Source: an uncultured Prevotella sp.
GTDB taxonomy: Bacteria; Bacteroidota; Bacteroidia; Bacteroidales; Bacteroidaceae
Assembly (NCBI GenBank): GCA_900322175.1
Contig: ONYZ01000004.1
Span: forward strand, 1-64,000
DNA length: 64,000 nt
Direction: 5' to 3'
Shown: positions 44,793 through 53,547 of the stretch, in pieces
Layout of the letters: the number at the start of each line of letters is the position of its first letter
How positions within the stretch are numbered: position 1 is the first letter of the stretch
The notes under the pieces: model-generated
Databases searched by the model: none
Told to the model about the DNA's origin: nothing
What the model saw: only the letters and a program-made list of their open reading frames with translations
Program-made: the position numbers and the translations under genes

Positions 44793-45644
44793 ATGTTAAG
44801 TGTAGACGAACTAGTTGACAGACTGATTGATCTGTCGTTTGCCGAAGATATAGGCGATGGCGACCACACCACATTGTGCTGTATCCCTGAGGATGCAATG
44901 GGTAAGAGTCATCTGCTGATTAAGGAAGATGGAATCTTGGCTGGCGTAGAGATTGCTAAAGAGGTGTTCCGCCGTTTCGACTCCACCATGCAGGTTGAGG
45001 CGCTTATGCAGGATGGAACCCGTGTGAAAAAGGGTGATATCGCCATGATTGTAAGCGGAAAAATCCGTTCGCTATTGCAGACAGAGCGACTGATGCTGAA
45101 CATCATGCAGCGTATGAGTGGTATTGCCACTATGACCGATAAGTACGTTAAGCGTCTGGAGGGCACAGGTACCCGTGTGCTCGATACTCGCAAGACCACA
45201 CCGGGCATGCGTATGCTCGAGAAACAGGCTGTGAAGATTGGTGGCGGATGCAATCACCGCATCGGTCTGTTTGACATGATCCTGCTCAAGGACAATCACG
45301 TAGACTTTGCCGGAGGCATCACCAATGCTATCGACCGCTGCCACAAGTATCTCGACGAAAAAGGGCTGAAGCTTAAGATCGAGATTGAGGTACGCTCGTT
45401 TGATGAACTGCAACAGGTATTGGATCACGGAGGTGTTGATCGTATAATGCTCGACAACTTCAGTGTGCCCGACACCAAGAAGGCTGTCGATATTATCAAT
45501 CATCGCTACGAGACCGAGTCGAGTGGTGGAATCACATTTGATACCATCCGCGATTATGCCGAGCAGGGGGTCGACTTCATTAGCGTAGGCGCATTGACCC
45601 ACTCTGTAAAGGGACTAGACATGTCGTTTAAAGCTTGCGAGTAG
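44793..45644 (+). CDS. nadC: Quinolinate phosphoribosyltransferase
   Basis: NadC makes nicotinate mononucleotide from quinolinate in NAD synthesis. The 283-aa product has EDIGDGDHTT, the RxLDTRKTTPGMR-type RVLDTRKTTPGMR motif, GGGCNHRIGLFD and LKDNHV. No nadA or nadB is present nearby. Confidence 0.96.
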   Translation: MLSVDELVDRLIDLSFAEDIGDGDHTTLCCIPEDAMGKSHLLIKEDGILAGVEIAKEVFRRFDSTMQVEALMQDGTRVKKGDIAMIVSGKIRSLLQTERLMLNIMQRMSGIATMTDKYVKRLEGTGTRVLDTRKTTPGMRMLEKQAVKIGGGCNHRIGLFDMILLKDNHVDFAGGITNAIDRCHKYLDEKGLKLKIEIEVRSFDELQQVLDHGGVDRIMLDNFSVPDTKKAVDIINHRYETESSGGITFDTIRDYAEQGVDFISVGALTHSVKGLDMSFKACE

Positions 45645-45662
45645 TCTCTGTACCTCTGTGTT
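45645..45662. repeat. CTCTGTACCTCTGTGTT phrase before the C69 peptidase gene
   Basis: Directly after the nadC stop, the same phrase as the arm of the leuC-leuD inverted repeat. Confidence 0.5.
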
Positions 45663-45682
45663 ATTATAATATAAATATGTAT

Positions 45683-47407
45683 ATGAAAAGAAATCTGATA
45701 TTAAGCATCATGCTCGTAGCTGCTACAGCTGCATCGGCATGTACAAATTTTATCGTTGGCAAGAAAGCCAGCGCCGACGGATCGGTATTTGTAACCTATA
45801 ATGCCGACTCGTATGGCGCTTTTATGCCCCTATATCACTATCCCGCAGCCAAGCACCAGCCTAGCGATATGCGTAAGGTGTTCGAGTGGGATACAAATAA
45901 ATATCTGGGCGAGATAACCGAGGCAGCCGAGACTTATAACGTGATAGGCAACTCAAACGAGTGGCAGGTAACTATCGGCGAGACCACCTTTGGCGGTCGC
46001 GAGGAGATGCACGATTCTACAGGTGTTATCGACTATGGTTCGCTGATATATATCGCCCTGCAGCGTTCTAAGACAGCCCGCGAGGCTCTGCAGATTATGA
46101 CATCGCTGGTAGAGCAGTATGGTTACTACTCTGAGGGCGAGACATTCTCTGTAGCCGATAAGGATGAGGCTTGGATGCTGGAGATGATGGGTTGCGGTCC
46201 TGACCGCACCAAGTCGAAGGAACGCACCGTCTGGGTGGCTATCCGCATTCCTGATAATGCCATTGCTGCTCACGCTAATCAGAGCCGTATTACCAAATTC
46301 CTTGATGGTCGCTACACCCGTGTTAAGATGAAGGACCTGATGAGCAAGAAGTATGCTCTGGATGCCAAGAAACCTATCACCAACCTGATGGTTTGCTCAG
46401 ACAATGTTGTGAGCTACGCCCGCTCGATGGGATGGTTTGACGGCAAGGATGCTGACTTCAGCTATAACGCTGCCTACGCTGCTCCCGACTTCTCTGGTCG
46501 CCGATATTGCGAGGCCCGCGTATGGAGTTTCTTCAATCGCTTTGCCGATGATTTCTCTGAGTATGTCCCCTACGCAGCCGGTAAGGAGAAGGATGCCAAG
46601 GAGATGCCACTCTGGATTATCCCTAACAAGAAGGTGACTATTCAGGATTTGCGCGATGCTTTGCGCGATCACTACGAGGGCACACCGTTTGCTTTGGATA
46701 CCAATATTGGCGGTGGCATCTACGATATGCCTTACCGTCCATCACCACTGTCTTTTAAGGTTGGTGATCAGGAGGTGTTCAACGAGCGCCCCATCTCTAC
46801 CCAGCAGACAGCCTGGAGCTTTATCTCTCAGATGCGCAGCTCGATGCCTCGTGAGGTAGGCGCCTGTTTCTGGTTTGGCAATGACGATGGCAATATGGTG
46901 GCTTACACACCAATGTACTCTTGCATCACACGTCGCCCCAAGTGCTTTAGTGGCGCAGGTGCCGACGATGTGACATTCTCGATGGACAATGCATTCTGGG
47001 TGTGCAACTGGGTTAGCAATATGGTATATCCACGCTACTCGCAGATGTTCCCAACACTTAAGGCCGTTCGCGATTCGCTCGATGCCTCTTACTCTCAGCT
47101 TCAGCCTGAGATTGAGGCCCGTGCTCTGGCTCTGGCTACAGCCGAGGATCGCGTGAAATTCCTCACCAAGTACAGTTGCCAGAAGGGCGACGAGATGATA
47201 GCCCGCTGGAAGAAGCTGGCATTCCATCTGATCGTGAAGTTTAACGATATGGTAGAGAAGCCTACCGACCAGAACGGTCGTTTCGAGCGCACTCCTTACG
47301 GCAATGGTGCCCGTGTGGTTCGCCCAGGATTCCCCGAGAAATATGCCCGCGAGTTGCTAAAGCAGACTGGCGATAAATATCTGGTACCAGCGGAGGAGAA
47401 GAAATGA
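45683..47407 (+). CDS. C69-family dipeptidase
   Basis: ATG at 45683 (MKRNLILSIMLVAATAASAC) gives a signal peptide; cleavage before Cys19 would expose the N-terminal nucleophile of an Ntn-hydrolase (CTNFIVGKKASADGS follows). The 574-aa product matches the U34/C69 dipeptidases of Bacteroidetes, exported enzymes that split dipeptides. Upstream frame from 45635 has only a TTG start and overlaps nadC. The stop overlaps the next gene (ATGA). Confidence 0.88.
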   Translation: MKRNLILSIMLVAATAASACTNFIVGKKASADGSVFVTYNADSYGAFMPLYHYPAAKHQPSDMRKVFEWDTNKYLGEITEAAETYNVIGNSNEWQVTIGETTFGGREEMHDSTGVIDYGSLIYIALQRSKTAREALQIMTSLVEQYGYYSEGETFSVADKDEAWMLEMMGCGPDRTKSKERTVWVAIRIPDNAIAAHANQSRITKFLDGRYTRVKMKDLMSKKYALDAKKPITNLMVCSDNVVSYARSMGWFDGKDADFSYNAAYAAPDFSGRRYCEARVWSFFNRFADDFSEYVPYAAGKEKDAKEMPLWIIPNKKVTIQDLRDALRDHYEGTPFALDTNIGGGIYDMPYRPSPLSFKVGDQEVFNERPISTQQTAWSFISQMRSSMPREVGACFWFGNDDGNMVAYTPMYSCITRRPKCFSGAGADDVTFSMDNAFWVCNWVSNMVYPRYSQMFPTLKAVRDSLDASYSQLQPEIEARALALATAEDRVKFLTKYSCQKGDEMIARWKKLAFHLIVKFNDMVEKPTDQNGRFERTPYGNGARVVRPGFPEKYARELLKQTGDKYLVPAEEKK

Positions 47408-48048
47408 GCCAACTTAAAGCAGCACTCTTCGACCTCGATGGAGTAGTATTCGACACCGAGCCCCAGTACTCTATATTCTGGGGCTCGCAGTGCCGACTCT
47501 ACCATCCCGAACATCCCGGACTGGAGCACGAGATTAAGGGCCAGACACTTACTCAGATTTACGATCAGTGGTTTAGTGGTCCATTGCTGGCCGAGCAGCC
47601 CATAATCACCCAGCGACTAAATGAGTACGAGGCGCAGATGCACTACGACTATATCGAGGGATTCGAGCAGTTGATAGCCTCTCTGCATGACCATGGCGTA
47701 AAGACCGCCGTGGTGACCAGCAGCAATCTGCCCAAGATGCAGGCCGTGTATCGTTATCAGCCCCAGTTCCGCCAACTGTTTGACGCTATACTTACCAGCG
47801 AGGATTTTGAGCGCAGTAAGCCCGATCCCGACTGCTACCTGAAAGCTGCCGCCCGACTGGGCGCACAGACCGATGAGTGTATAGTGTTCGAAGATAGTTT
47901 CAATGGTCTGCGCTCAGGCCGAGCCGCCCAGATGGCGGTGGTAGGACTGGCCACAACCAACCCAGCCGACGCTATTAGCGAATTGTCAGACATACAGATT
48001 TCCGACTATCGGAATGTAGACTTTAACCTACTTTCCTCTCTACTATAG
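47404..48048 (+). CDS. HAD-family phosphatase (beta-phosphoglucomutase-like)
   Basis: The 214-aa product has the nucleophile motif LFDLDGVVFDTE (DxD), TSSNLPKMQ (motif II) and SKPDPDCYLKAA with EDSFNGLRSG (motifs III/IV). Probably acts on a sugar phosphate; substrate undetermined. Coupled to the C69 peptidase by a 4-base overlap. Confidence 0.88.
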   Translation: MSQLKAALFDLDGVVFDTEPQYSIFWGSQCRLYHPEHPGLEHEIKGQTLTQIYDQWFSGPLLAEQPIITQRLNEYEAQMHYDYIEGFEQLIASLHDHGVKTAVVTSSNLPKMQAVYRYQPQFRQLFDAILTSEDFERSKPDPDCYLKAAARLGAQTDECIVFEDSFNGLRSGRAAQMAVVGLATTNPADAISELSDIQISDYRNVDFNLLSSLL

Positions 48049-48080
48049 GGAATTCCCCATCGCAGTTTATGGAAATTCCC

Positions 48081-48111
48081 TTGCCAGAGCGGATATAATT
48101 ACTTAACTTTG
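48081..48111 (+). promoter_or_regulatory. Promoter for the 171-aa lipoprotein
   Basis: TTG at 48081-48083, 20-base gap, TAACTTTG at 48104-48111; long leader of about 50 bases to the ATG. Confidence 0.7.
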
Positions 48112-48169
48112 CACCAAGAAAATTAATTAATCGAATGTCTAACAATTAAACAATAGAAAGGGTACAGTT

Positions 48170-48685
48170 ATGAAGAAGCTTTACACCACACTGATGATAG
48201 CCATGATGGCGATGATGACAATGTCTCTGACATCGTGCGAGACCGACGAAGAGATAGCCTACGATCTGGAAGGCACTTGGACGGGATATATGTCGATAGT
48301 AGATGATTATGGCGAGGCTACTACGAACTCGGAGATCACTTTTATCCGCTATTCTAACAGCTACACCGAGGGTAACGGACTGTGGGCCGACTACTATAGC
48401 GATGGCTACTGCAGCGTAATGCACTTTGACTGGTATGTACAGTATGGCACGATATACATCCGATTTGAGGACGGTATCCGCGTAGAGATTAGAAGCTATA
48501 GCCTTTCATCACGTCGATTTAGAGGTAGATTCTGGGATGGCGACAGCGAGGTGGCTTTCGAGTTGATGAGCACCACCCGCAAGTACGAGAACAGCTACAA
48601 CTGGGGTTACACCCACTATCGCTCTCGCGGCGCCGCCGAAGTTCCAGCTAGTGAGGTTCATCCCACACATCACCGCATCAAGTAG
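48170..48685 (+). CDS. Putative lipoprotein with lipocalin-like fold
   Basis: The 171-aa product has a signal peptide with a lipobox ending LTSC (Cys23). The mature part is rich in Tyr, Trp and Asp and in alternating strands (WTGYMSIVDDYGEATTNSEITFIRYS), suggesting a small beta-barrel like lipocalin-type domains. No family was firmly recognised. Single gene with its own promoter, followed by a terminator. Confidence 0.65.
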   Translation: MKKLYTTLMIAMMAMMTMSLTSCETDEEIAYDLEGTWTGYMSIVDDYGEATTNSEITFIRYSNSYTEGNGLWADYYSDGYCSVMHFDWYVQYGTIYIRFEDGIRVEIRSYSLSSRRFRGRFWDGDSEVAFELMSTTRKYENSYNWGYTHYRSRGAAEVPASEVHPTHHRIK

Positions 48686-48710
48686 ATGATGGAAAGATAG
48701 ATAAGAAAGT

Positions 48711-48740
48711 AGGGTTCGCAGAAAGTGTGAACCCTATTTT
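48711..48740. terminator. Bidirectional terminator
   Basis: AGGGTTCGCA pairs with TGTGAACCCT (one G-U) around a 5-base loop, followed by ATTTTCTT on plus. Its right arm includes the last bases of the M6 peptidase stop codon. Confidence 0.7.
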
Positions 48741-50212
48741 CTTATCACCTTTCGGATATTTCCTTTGGTATCGCGTATGATGTCGATCATACAAAATCGG
48801 TATAGCAACTTGTCATGCCTCGTTGTCGCCTCGTTGATACCTGTAGGAGTGGGCGTTGTAGAGAAATCAAACGAAGCCAAGCCACCTGTTACCGATATAT
48901 TCGTGATAGGTTTTGACATAAGTTTTGTGCCATCGATGTTGATGTTATTCAGAGTGGCAGCAGGTGTCGATGTGTTGGTGAGCGAGTCGTTATCCTCATA
49001 AGGATAGGCCCATCCGCGTGAGGAATAATTCAGGTTGTTGGCTTTGAATATTTCATAACGCATACGTTTGGAAGAGTTGGTAGCTGTAGTTGTACTCGTC
49101 CAAATAGATGGGTCGTAGTCTATATGGTATATTATGACACCATTGCCGGGAATACTGGCGTCCCATCCCGTCTTCTGTCGGTTCTCCACTATGTAGTACT
49201 CGTTCTCACATCCGTCGTTGCGTATAAGATATGCTACGCCCTCGTCGGCCAGTGCTGGCATATTGCTGATGGATGTAGTACTGTTCAGTTCTATGGGCGT
49301 GAGCCAGCCCATCAACCAGCGCTCGTGGGCCGAGTAGCACGCAGGTCGGAAACCGTTACCATTGTAGTTGCCGTAGTCCATCAGGTCCCATGTGTCAGCC
49401 GCATTTTTGTTGGAATATCCATAAAAGTCGGGAAATCCGAAGCAATGTGTATATTCGTGACAGATTATGCCAAAGCTGCTCAAGCTGCCATTCTTTCTCA
49501 TCTCGCTCAGAGCACAGTAGCAGTCCACCAGATAGTCTTTGCCGCCCGAGGATACGGTTAGGGCTTCGCAATATACATCCTCTTCGCGATCTTTCAGGTG
49601 TTCGCTCATCCACCACTGGTGTGGCCAGATCAGGTCGGGGTCAGAACTGTCGTTCATACCTTTGCCGGCATATACGATGAGCAGTTGGTTTACGTTTCCG
49701 TCGCCATTCCAGTCGTATTTGCTCCAGTCGATGTCGAGTGTTCTTAATGTATCTACTACGTCCTCTACCAGATACTGCGAGTTTTCATCATCCTCCTCGG
49801 TGCTGGCATACTTCTCAGCATTGCCGCTAACCTGAATGTATAGCAGGTCGAACACGACGTTGAACCGACCGTAACTCTGTGCCATGAAATAGTCGTGGAC
49901 TGAACCCACATAGGGTTCCTCAGCGAAATCTTTAGTGTTGAAAATCTTGTCCCATTGCTCCAGCGTAGCTTCCTTGTCGCCTGCGAAAGTACGATCGTTG
50001 AATGCCACCAGTATGGCCAGTTGGTGGCGCTCGCCATGATAATAGTCGCCACCTGGTATTCTGTCCTTGTTGCCACCACGTGTAGGATGGATGCTCTGCT
50101 GTCGCGGTGTGCCGCGCCTACAGCCCAGTGGCGACAAGTTAGTCTGTGCAATAGCTGTCAGCGACATCATCGACAGCATCAAAAGGGTAATGACTATATG
50201 GTATTTCTTCAT
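48734..50212 (-). CDS. M6-family metallopeptidase
   Basis: The 492-aa exported protein has a signal peptide (ending AIAQ), the region QLAILVAFNDRTFAGD typical of the immune-inhibitor-A (M6) family, and the zinc site HEYTHCFGFPD (His, His, Asp) near residue 265. A C-terminal stretch of about 45 residues (GINEATTRHDKL...IRKVIRK) resembles short sorting-like tails. Probably secreted and acting on host or dietary protein. Upstream promoter at 50239-50269. Confidence 0.86.
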   Translation of the reverse strand: MKKYHIVITLLMLSMMSLTAIAQTNLSPLGCRRGTPRQQSIHPTRGGNKDRIPGGDYYHGERHQLAILVAFNDRTFAGDKEATLEQWDKIFNTKDFAEEPYVGSVHDYFMAQSYGRFNVVFDLLYIQVSGNAEKYASTEEDDENSQYLVEDVVDTLRTLDIDWSKYDWNGDGNVNQLLIVYAGKGMNDSSDPDLIWPHQWWMSEHLKDREEDVYCEALTVSSGGKDYLVDCYCALSEMRKNGSLSSFGIICHEYTHCFGFPDFYGYSNKNAADTWDLMDYGNYNGNGFRPACYSAHERWLMGWLTPIELNSTTSISNMPALADEGVAYLIRNDGCENEYYIVENRQKTGWDASIPGNGVIIYHIDYDPSIWTSTTTATNSSKRMRYEIFKANNLNYSSRGWAYPYEDNDSLTNTSTPAATLNNINIDGTKLMSKPITNISVTGGLASFDFSTTPTPTGINEATTRHDKLLYRFCMIDIIRDTKGNIRKVIRK

Positions 50213-50238
50213 CGGTGTAATATTTGTTTTGTAGGTGC

Positions 50239-50269
50239 AAAGATAATAAGATTATCCGAACTCTCCAAG
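50239..50269 (-). promoter_or_regulatory. Promoter for the M6 peptidase
   Basis: Minus strand: TTG at 50269-50267, 20-base gap, TATCTTTG at 50246-50239. Confidence 0.7.
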
Positions 50270-50321
50270 TTTTTGGCCGAAAAGTTTGGTGTTTACGATG
50301 AGATTGGGTTCGTAGGCCATA

Positions 50322-50537
50322 TTAATGCTGGTACTCAATAACGCATTCTGTTGCTGTAGAAAGGATAAACACAGAAAGCTGCCCGTTTTCCTTACCAAAA
50401 TTAAGAGCCTCCTCAAGTTGGTCTTCTGGGAATAATCGTGTGCTGTCAAAGTAGTAAAGTTTGTTCTCATTATTAAGCCATCCACCTACGTAGCCATCAT
50501 GCTGCAGCGCATGTTTTACTACCTTGTCAAAAATCAC
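50322..50537 (-). CDS. Small conserved-looking protein, unknown function
   Basis: The frame continues to 50561, but only with TTG and across the promoter. GTG at 50537 gives 71 aa (IFDKVVKHALQHDGYVGGW and on, with YYFDSTRLFPEDQLEEALNFGKENGQ). The composition is protein-like and looks like a small alpha/beta domain. GTG use and the promoter position are uncertain. Its control region carries three AAAATCACATTTT sites, one overlapping the start. Confidence 0.55.
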   Translation of the reverse strand: MIFDKVVKHALQHDGYVGGWLNNENKLYYFDSTRLFPEDQLEEALNFGKENGQLSVFILSTATECVIEYQH

Positions 50538-50608
50538 ATTTTCGGCTGCAAATATAAGCAAAAAATCACATTTTTAGATATTTTTTTGCTAAAAAATCAC
50601 ATTTTTGG
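50529..50608. promoter_or_regulatory. Three AAAATCACATTTT sites at three-turn spacing
   Basis: The 13-mer AAAATCACATTTT is found at 50530, 50562 and 50593 (spacing 32 and 31, three helical turns). Each is a short palindrome AAAAT-N3-ATTTT. A minus-strand -7 element TATATTTG (50556-50549) lies between sites 1 and 2, so a bound protein would control the small gene. The half TGTGA resembles CRP/FNR half-sites, but no full CRP palindrome is present. Confidence 0.55.
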
Positions 50609-50833
50609 ATGTTTTAGTGTATATAAAAAGCCACGCTTTGTCATTTCTAGCTTAGTCGAGATGACAGGGGAAAACTGCAATTAAAATCGCGATAAAGTTT
50701 CATTTAGAAATAAACAAAGATTAAACCAAAACTCAACAAAGATTCAACTAAGATGCGATACTCCCGCGCGTACCTATTAATCCGCGCGCGGAAGAATTAG
50801 AAATAGATATAGAAAAAGAATAAAAAAGAAAAA

Positions 50834-50866
50834 GTGTGCGTGTGTCTTAGTGACACGCACTTTTTT
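50834..50866. terminator. Bidirectional terminator in the intergenic region
   Basis: GTGCGTGT (50836-50843) pairs with ACACGCAC (50853-50860), followed by six T residues; an A-rich left flank gives a T-rich minus-strand tail. No gene reads into it from the left on plus, which hints at an unannotated RNA. Confidence 0.65.
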
Positions 50867-50869
50867 ATT

Positions 50870-50951
50870 GCGAAAAGTTACTTTTTATATTCCCGAAAGT
50901 TAGTTCTCGTTTTCTGACTGTTAAGAATCTACAATGCGATAAGTTACTTTT
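50870..50951. promoter_or_regulatory. GCGAWAAGTTACTTTT box pair
   Basis: The 16-mer GCGAAAAGTTACTTTT at 50870-50885 recurs as GCGATAAGTTACTTTT at 50936-50951. Partial relatives lie at 50895 and (inverted) 50961. They precede the promoter of the 143-aa gene at 51102 and may bind its regulator. Confidence 0.45.
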
Positions 50952-51038
50952 CGTTCATTAAAAACTAACTTTTTGCTAAACTTTTTGCGCATATTTTATG
51001 ACTGCAATATTTTGGCTAACTACGTAATACGTTTTTTC

Positions 51039-51069
51039 TTGTAATCAGCATGATTATTTTGTACCTTTG
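51039..51069 (+). promoter_or_regulatory. Promoter for the 143-aa gene
   Basis: TTG at 51039-51041, 20-base gap, TACCTTTG at 51062-51069, 32 bases before ATG. Confidence 0.75.
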
Positions 51070-51101
51070 CCGGCGAATAGTAACATTAATCCGTAAAAAG
51101 T

Positions 51102-51533
51102 ATGAAACGTAAAATCTACCGCATTCAAGAAGAGTATCCATCAACAGGCGATCTTTTCCAAACTCGAGTAAACTCTCGTAAACGTATTCTGCAATTCTAT
51201 CGTATGAATAGCAATACAGTATGGCTCACAGACGGCAAACGTGTATTCAAGCGTAAGCCCGAGGAGGTGCAAGCCGTTCGTATAGACAAGAAGCTGCTGC
51301 TTAACATTGGCTTCCGTGCTGATGGTGAACGATACATTCTAGATTATGATCATCTGCACTTCGAGGCCTACGAGTGGTGTGATGTCATAAACATAGTAAT
51401 TACTACCGAGGGGTCCTCACGGAAAACTTATGTTTGTTGTGACTTTCTACACGAGGTTCAACATCTAAAACGTCTTGAAATCGCTGGTATAAAACTACCT
51501 CCGGCGTTCTTTGACATTATCAATTTGCGATAA
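51102..51533 (+). CDS. Unknown 143-aa basic protein
   Basis: The product is basic at the N-terminus (MKRKIYRIQEEYPSTGDLF) and has no signal or membrane segment. A DGKRVFKRKPEEVQAVRIDKK stretch is followed by alternating strands (LHFEAYEWCDVINIVITTEG) and a CCDF motif. No family recognised. It is a single gene with its own strong promoter and possible operators upstream, in a region that looks less conserved than its neighbours. Confidence 0.6.
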   Translation: MKRKIYRIQEEYPSTGDLFQTRVNSRKRILQFYRMNSNTVWLTDGKRVFKRKPEEVQAVRIDKKLLLNIGFRADGERYILDYDHLHFEAYEWCDVINIVITTEGSSRKTYVCCDFLHEVQHLKRLEIAGIKLPPAFFDIINLR

Positions 51534-51564
51534 TTCTGAAATTTGCAAAAAAATCGCAATTTAT

Positions 51565-51595
51565 TTTGTGTTTCGATATAATTGCAGTACCTTTG
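51565..51595 (+). promoter_or_regulatory. Promoter for map
   Basis: TTTG at 51565-51568, 19-base gap, TACCTTTG at 51588-51595, 29 bases before ATG. Confidence 0.75.
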
Positions 51596-51624
51596 CACCC
51601 TGATACGTATATAATGAAGGTGAA

Positions 51625-52491
51625 ATGAGTTCGTTTAAGAAGAAAAGAAGATGGCACTGCCTGCCAGGACAGGAGCCCACAGAGATGGATAAGACCATCA
51701 TGTACTGGGAGAACAAAGGCAAACTGGTGCCTACACGAGATTTGATTAAAACCCCCGAACAGATAGAAGGCATCCGCAAGGCGGGTGTGGTAAATACCGC
51801 TGTACTCGACGCGGTGGCTAGTGAGATACATGCCGGCATGAACACGCTGGAGATAGACCAGATTTGTCGCCGTGTGTGCGAGGAGAACGGGGCCATACCG
51901 GCTTGTCTCGACTACGAGGGATTCCCCATGTCGGTCTGCACATCTATCAACGAGGTGGTGTGCCATGGCATACCCAAGGAGGAGGATGTACTTGAGGAGG
52001 GCGATATCATCAATGTTGACTTTACCACCATCCTCGACGGATATTACGCCGATGCCAGCCGTATGTTTATCATCGGCAAGACCAGTCCCGAGAAGGAGCA
52101 GTTGGTGCGCGTGGCTAAGGAGTGCCTGGAGATAGGTATGGAGGCAGCCAAGCCCTATGGCTTTGTGGGCGACATAGGTCACGCCATCGAGAAGCACTGC
52201 AAGCAGTTTGGCTACGGAATAGTGCGCGATCTGGCCGGACACGGTGTGGGACTGAAATTCCACGAGGATCCCGACGTAAATCACTACGGTCATCGCGGCA
52301 CAGGTATGCTGCTGGTGCCCGGCATGGTGTTCACCATCGAACCAATGATCAACATGGGCACATGGAAGGTGTTTATCGATTCCGACGATCCATACGGATG
52401 GGAGGTAATCACAGAAGACGAACAGCCCAGTGCTCAGTGGGAACACACGCTGGTGATGACAGAACATGGAGTAGAGGTGCTTACGTACTAA
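51625..52491 (+). CDS. map: Methionine aminopeptidase, type I
   Basis: Map removes the initiator Met. The 288-aa product has the five metal ligands: Asp in NVDFTTILDGYYADASR (two), His in LAGHGVG, Glu in FTIEPMI, and Glu near the end (PSAQWEHT). It has a 40-residue N-terminal extension (MSSFKKKRRWHCLPGQEPTEMDK) with a single Cys, common in Bacteroidetes Map. First gene of map-tsaD-pncC. Confidence 0.94.
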   Translation: MSSFKKKRRWHCLPGQEPTEMDKTIMYWENKGKLVPTRDLIKTPEQIEGIRKAGVVNTAVLDAVASEIHAGMNTLEIDQICRRVCEENGAIPACLDYEGFPMSVCTSINEVVCHGIPKEEDVLEEGDIINVDFTTILDGYYADASRMFIIGKTSPEKEQLVRVAKECLEIGMEAAKPYGFVGDIGHAIEKHCKQFGYGIVRDLAGHGVGLKFHEDPDVNHYGHRGTGMLLVPGMVFTIEPMINMGTWKVFIDSDDPYGWEVITEDEQPSAQWEHTLVMTEHGVEVLTY

Positions 52492-52521
52492 TTGATAATT
52501 GACAATTGATAATTGACAATT
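52491..52521. repeat. AATTGATAATTGACA linker between map and tsaD
   Basis: AATTGATAATTGACAATTGA and its continuation fill the gap to the tsaD ATG. Its TTG codon makes a false earlier start. Confidence 0.65.
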
Positions 52522-53547
52522 ATGAAGGATATATATATATTAGGTATAGAGTCGAGTTGCGACGATACGTCGGCTGCGGTGCTTAAGAATGGCGTACTGC
52601 TGTCGAACGTTACGGCTTCGCAGGCTGTACATGAGGCTTACGGTGGAGTAGTGCCCGAGTTGGCATCCAGAGCCCACCAGCAGAACGTGGTGCCTGTGGT
52701 TGACCAGGCTATCAAGAAGGCTGGTATAACCAAGGAACAGCTGACGGCCATAGCATTTACACGCGGTCCTGGACTGATGGGATCGCTGCTGGTAGGAGTG
52801 AGCTTTGCCAAGGGATTTGCCCGCTCGCTGGGCATACCGATGATCGACGTGAACCATCTGCAGGGACACGTGATGGCACACTTTATACGTGAGAGCGAGG
52901 ACGACCAGCACCAGCCGCCACTGCCATTCCTATGCCTGCTGGTATCGGGCGGAAATTCGCAGATAGTCAAGGTGAATGCCTACAACGATATGGAGGTGTT
53001 AGGTCAGACTATCGATGACGCAGCCGGCGAGGCTATCGACAAGTGCTCGAAGGTGATGGGACTGGGCTATCCCGGTGGCCCTATCATCGACCGACTGGCC
53101 CGTCAGGGTAATCCCAAGGCCTTCACGTTTGCCGAGCCAAGCATCCCCGGTCTGGACTACAGTTTCTCGGGTCTGAAGACATCGTTCCTGTACTCTATGC
53201 AGAAGTGGGTGGCCGAGGATCCCGACTTCATCGAGAAGCACAAGGAGGACATCGCTGCATCGCTGGAGTGGACCATCGTAGACATACTGATGAAGAAGCT
53301 GAAGAAAGCCGTAAAGCAGACCGGCATAAAGCACGTAGCTGTAGCCGGCGGTGTGAGTGCCAATAACGGACTGCGCAACGCGTTCTACGACGCCGAGAAG
53401 CGCTATGGATGGACTATCTACATCCCCAAGTTCAGCTACACCACCGACAATGCCGCCATGATCGGCATAGTGGGCTATTACAAGTATCAGGACAAGCAGT
53501 TCTGCGACATCAACGCCCCAGCATTCAGTAAAGTAACATTTAAGTGA
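52522..53547 (+). CDS. tsaD: tRNA N6-adenosine threonylcarbamoyltransferase
   Basis: TsaD with TsaB and TsaE makes t6A37 in tRNAs reading ANN codons. The 341-aa product starts MKDIYILGIESSCDDTSAAV and has the metal site HLQGH (VNHLQGHVMAHF), SGGNSQIV and AVAGGVSANNGLR. ATG at 52522 is used; the upstream TTG belongs to the repeat linker. Confidence 0.96.
   Translation: MKDIYILGIESSCDDTSAAVLKNGVLLSNVTASQAVHEAYGGVVPELASRAHQQNVVPVVDQAIKKAGITKEQLTAIAFTRGPGLMGSLLVGVSFAKGFARSLGIPMIDVNHLQGHVMAHFIRESEDDQHQPPLPFLCLLVSGGNSQIVKVNAYNDMEVLGQTIDDAAGEAIDKCSKVMGLGYPGGPIIDRLARQGNPKAFTFAEPSIPGLDYSFSGLKTSFLYSMQKWVAEDPDFIEKHKEDIAASLEWTIVDILMKKLKKAVKQTGIKHVAVAGGVSANNGLRNAFYDAEKRYGWTIYIPKFSYTTDNAAMIGIVGYYKYQDKQFCDINAPAFSKVTFK

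Larger units (their letters stand above)
50609..51060. other. Intergenic region without recognised gene
   Basis: AT-rich, with a bidirectional terminator (50834-50866), two GCGAWAAGTTACTTTT boxes (50870, 50936), related GAAAGTTAG at 50895, and repeated ACAAAGATT phrases at 50714 and 50735. No open frame with protein-like composition was found. Confidence 0.6.

Noticed and set aside
45635-45682. Longer N-terminus for the C69 peptidase
   Set aside because: Only a TTG start, inside nadC; the ATG at 45683 gives a proper signal peptide and N-terminal Cys.
48048-48080. GGGAATT/AATTCCC inverted repeat as terminator
   Set aside because: Stem of 7 with a 19-base loop and no T-run.
50499-50684. Plus-strand frame with repeated KNHIFGC
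   Set aside because: The repetition is the translation of the operator-like DNA repeats; start is TTG and it is antisense to the small gene.
51520-52467. 315-codon open frame on minus strand
   Set aside because: Antisense to map, which has all metal ligands.
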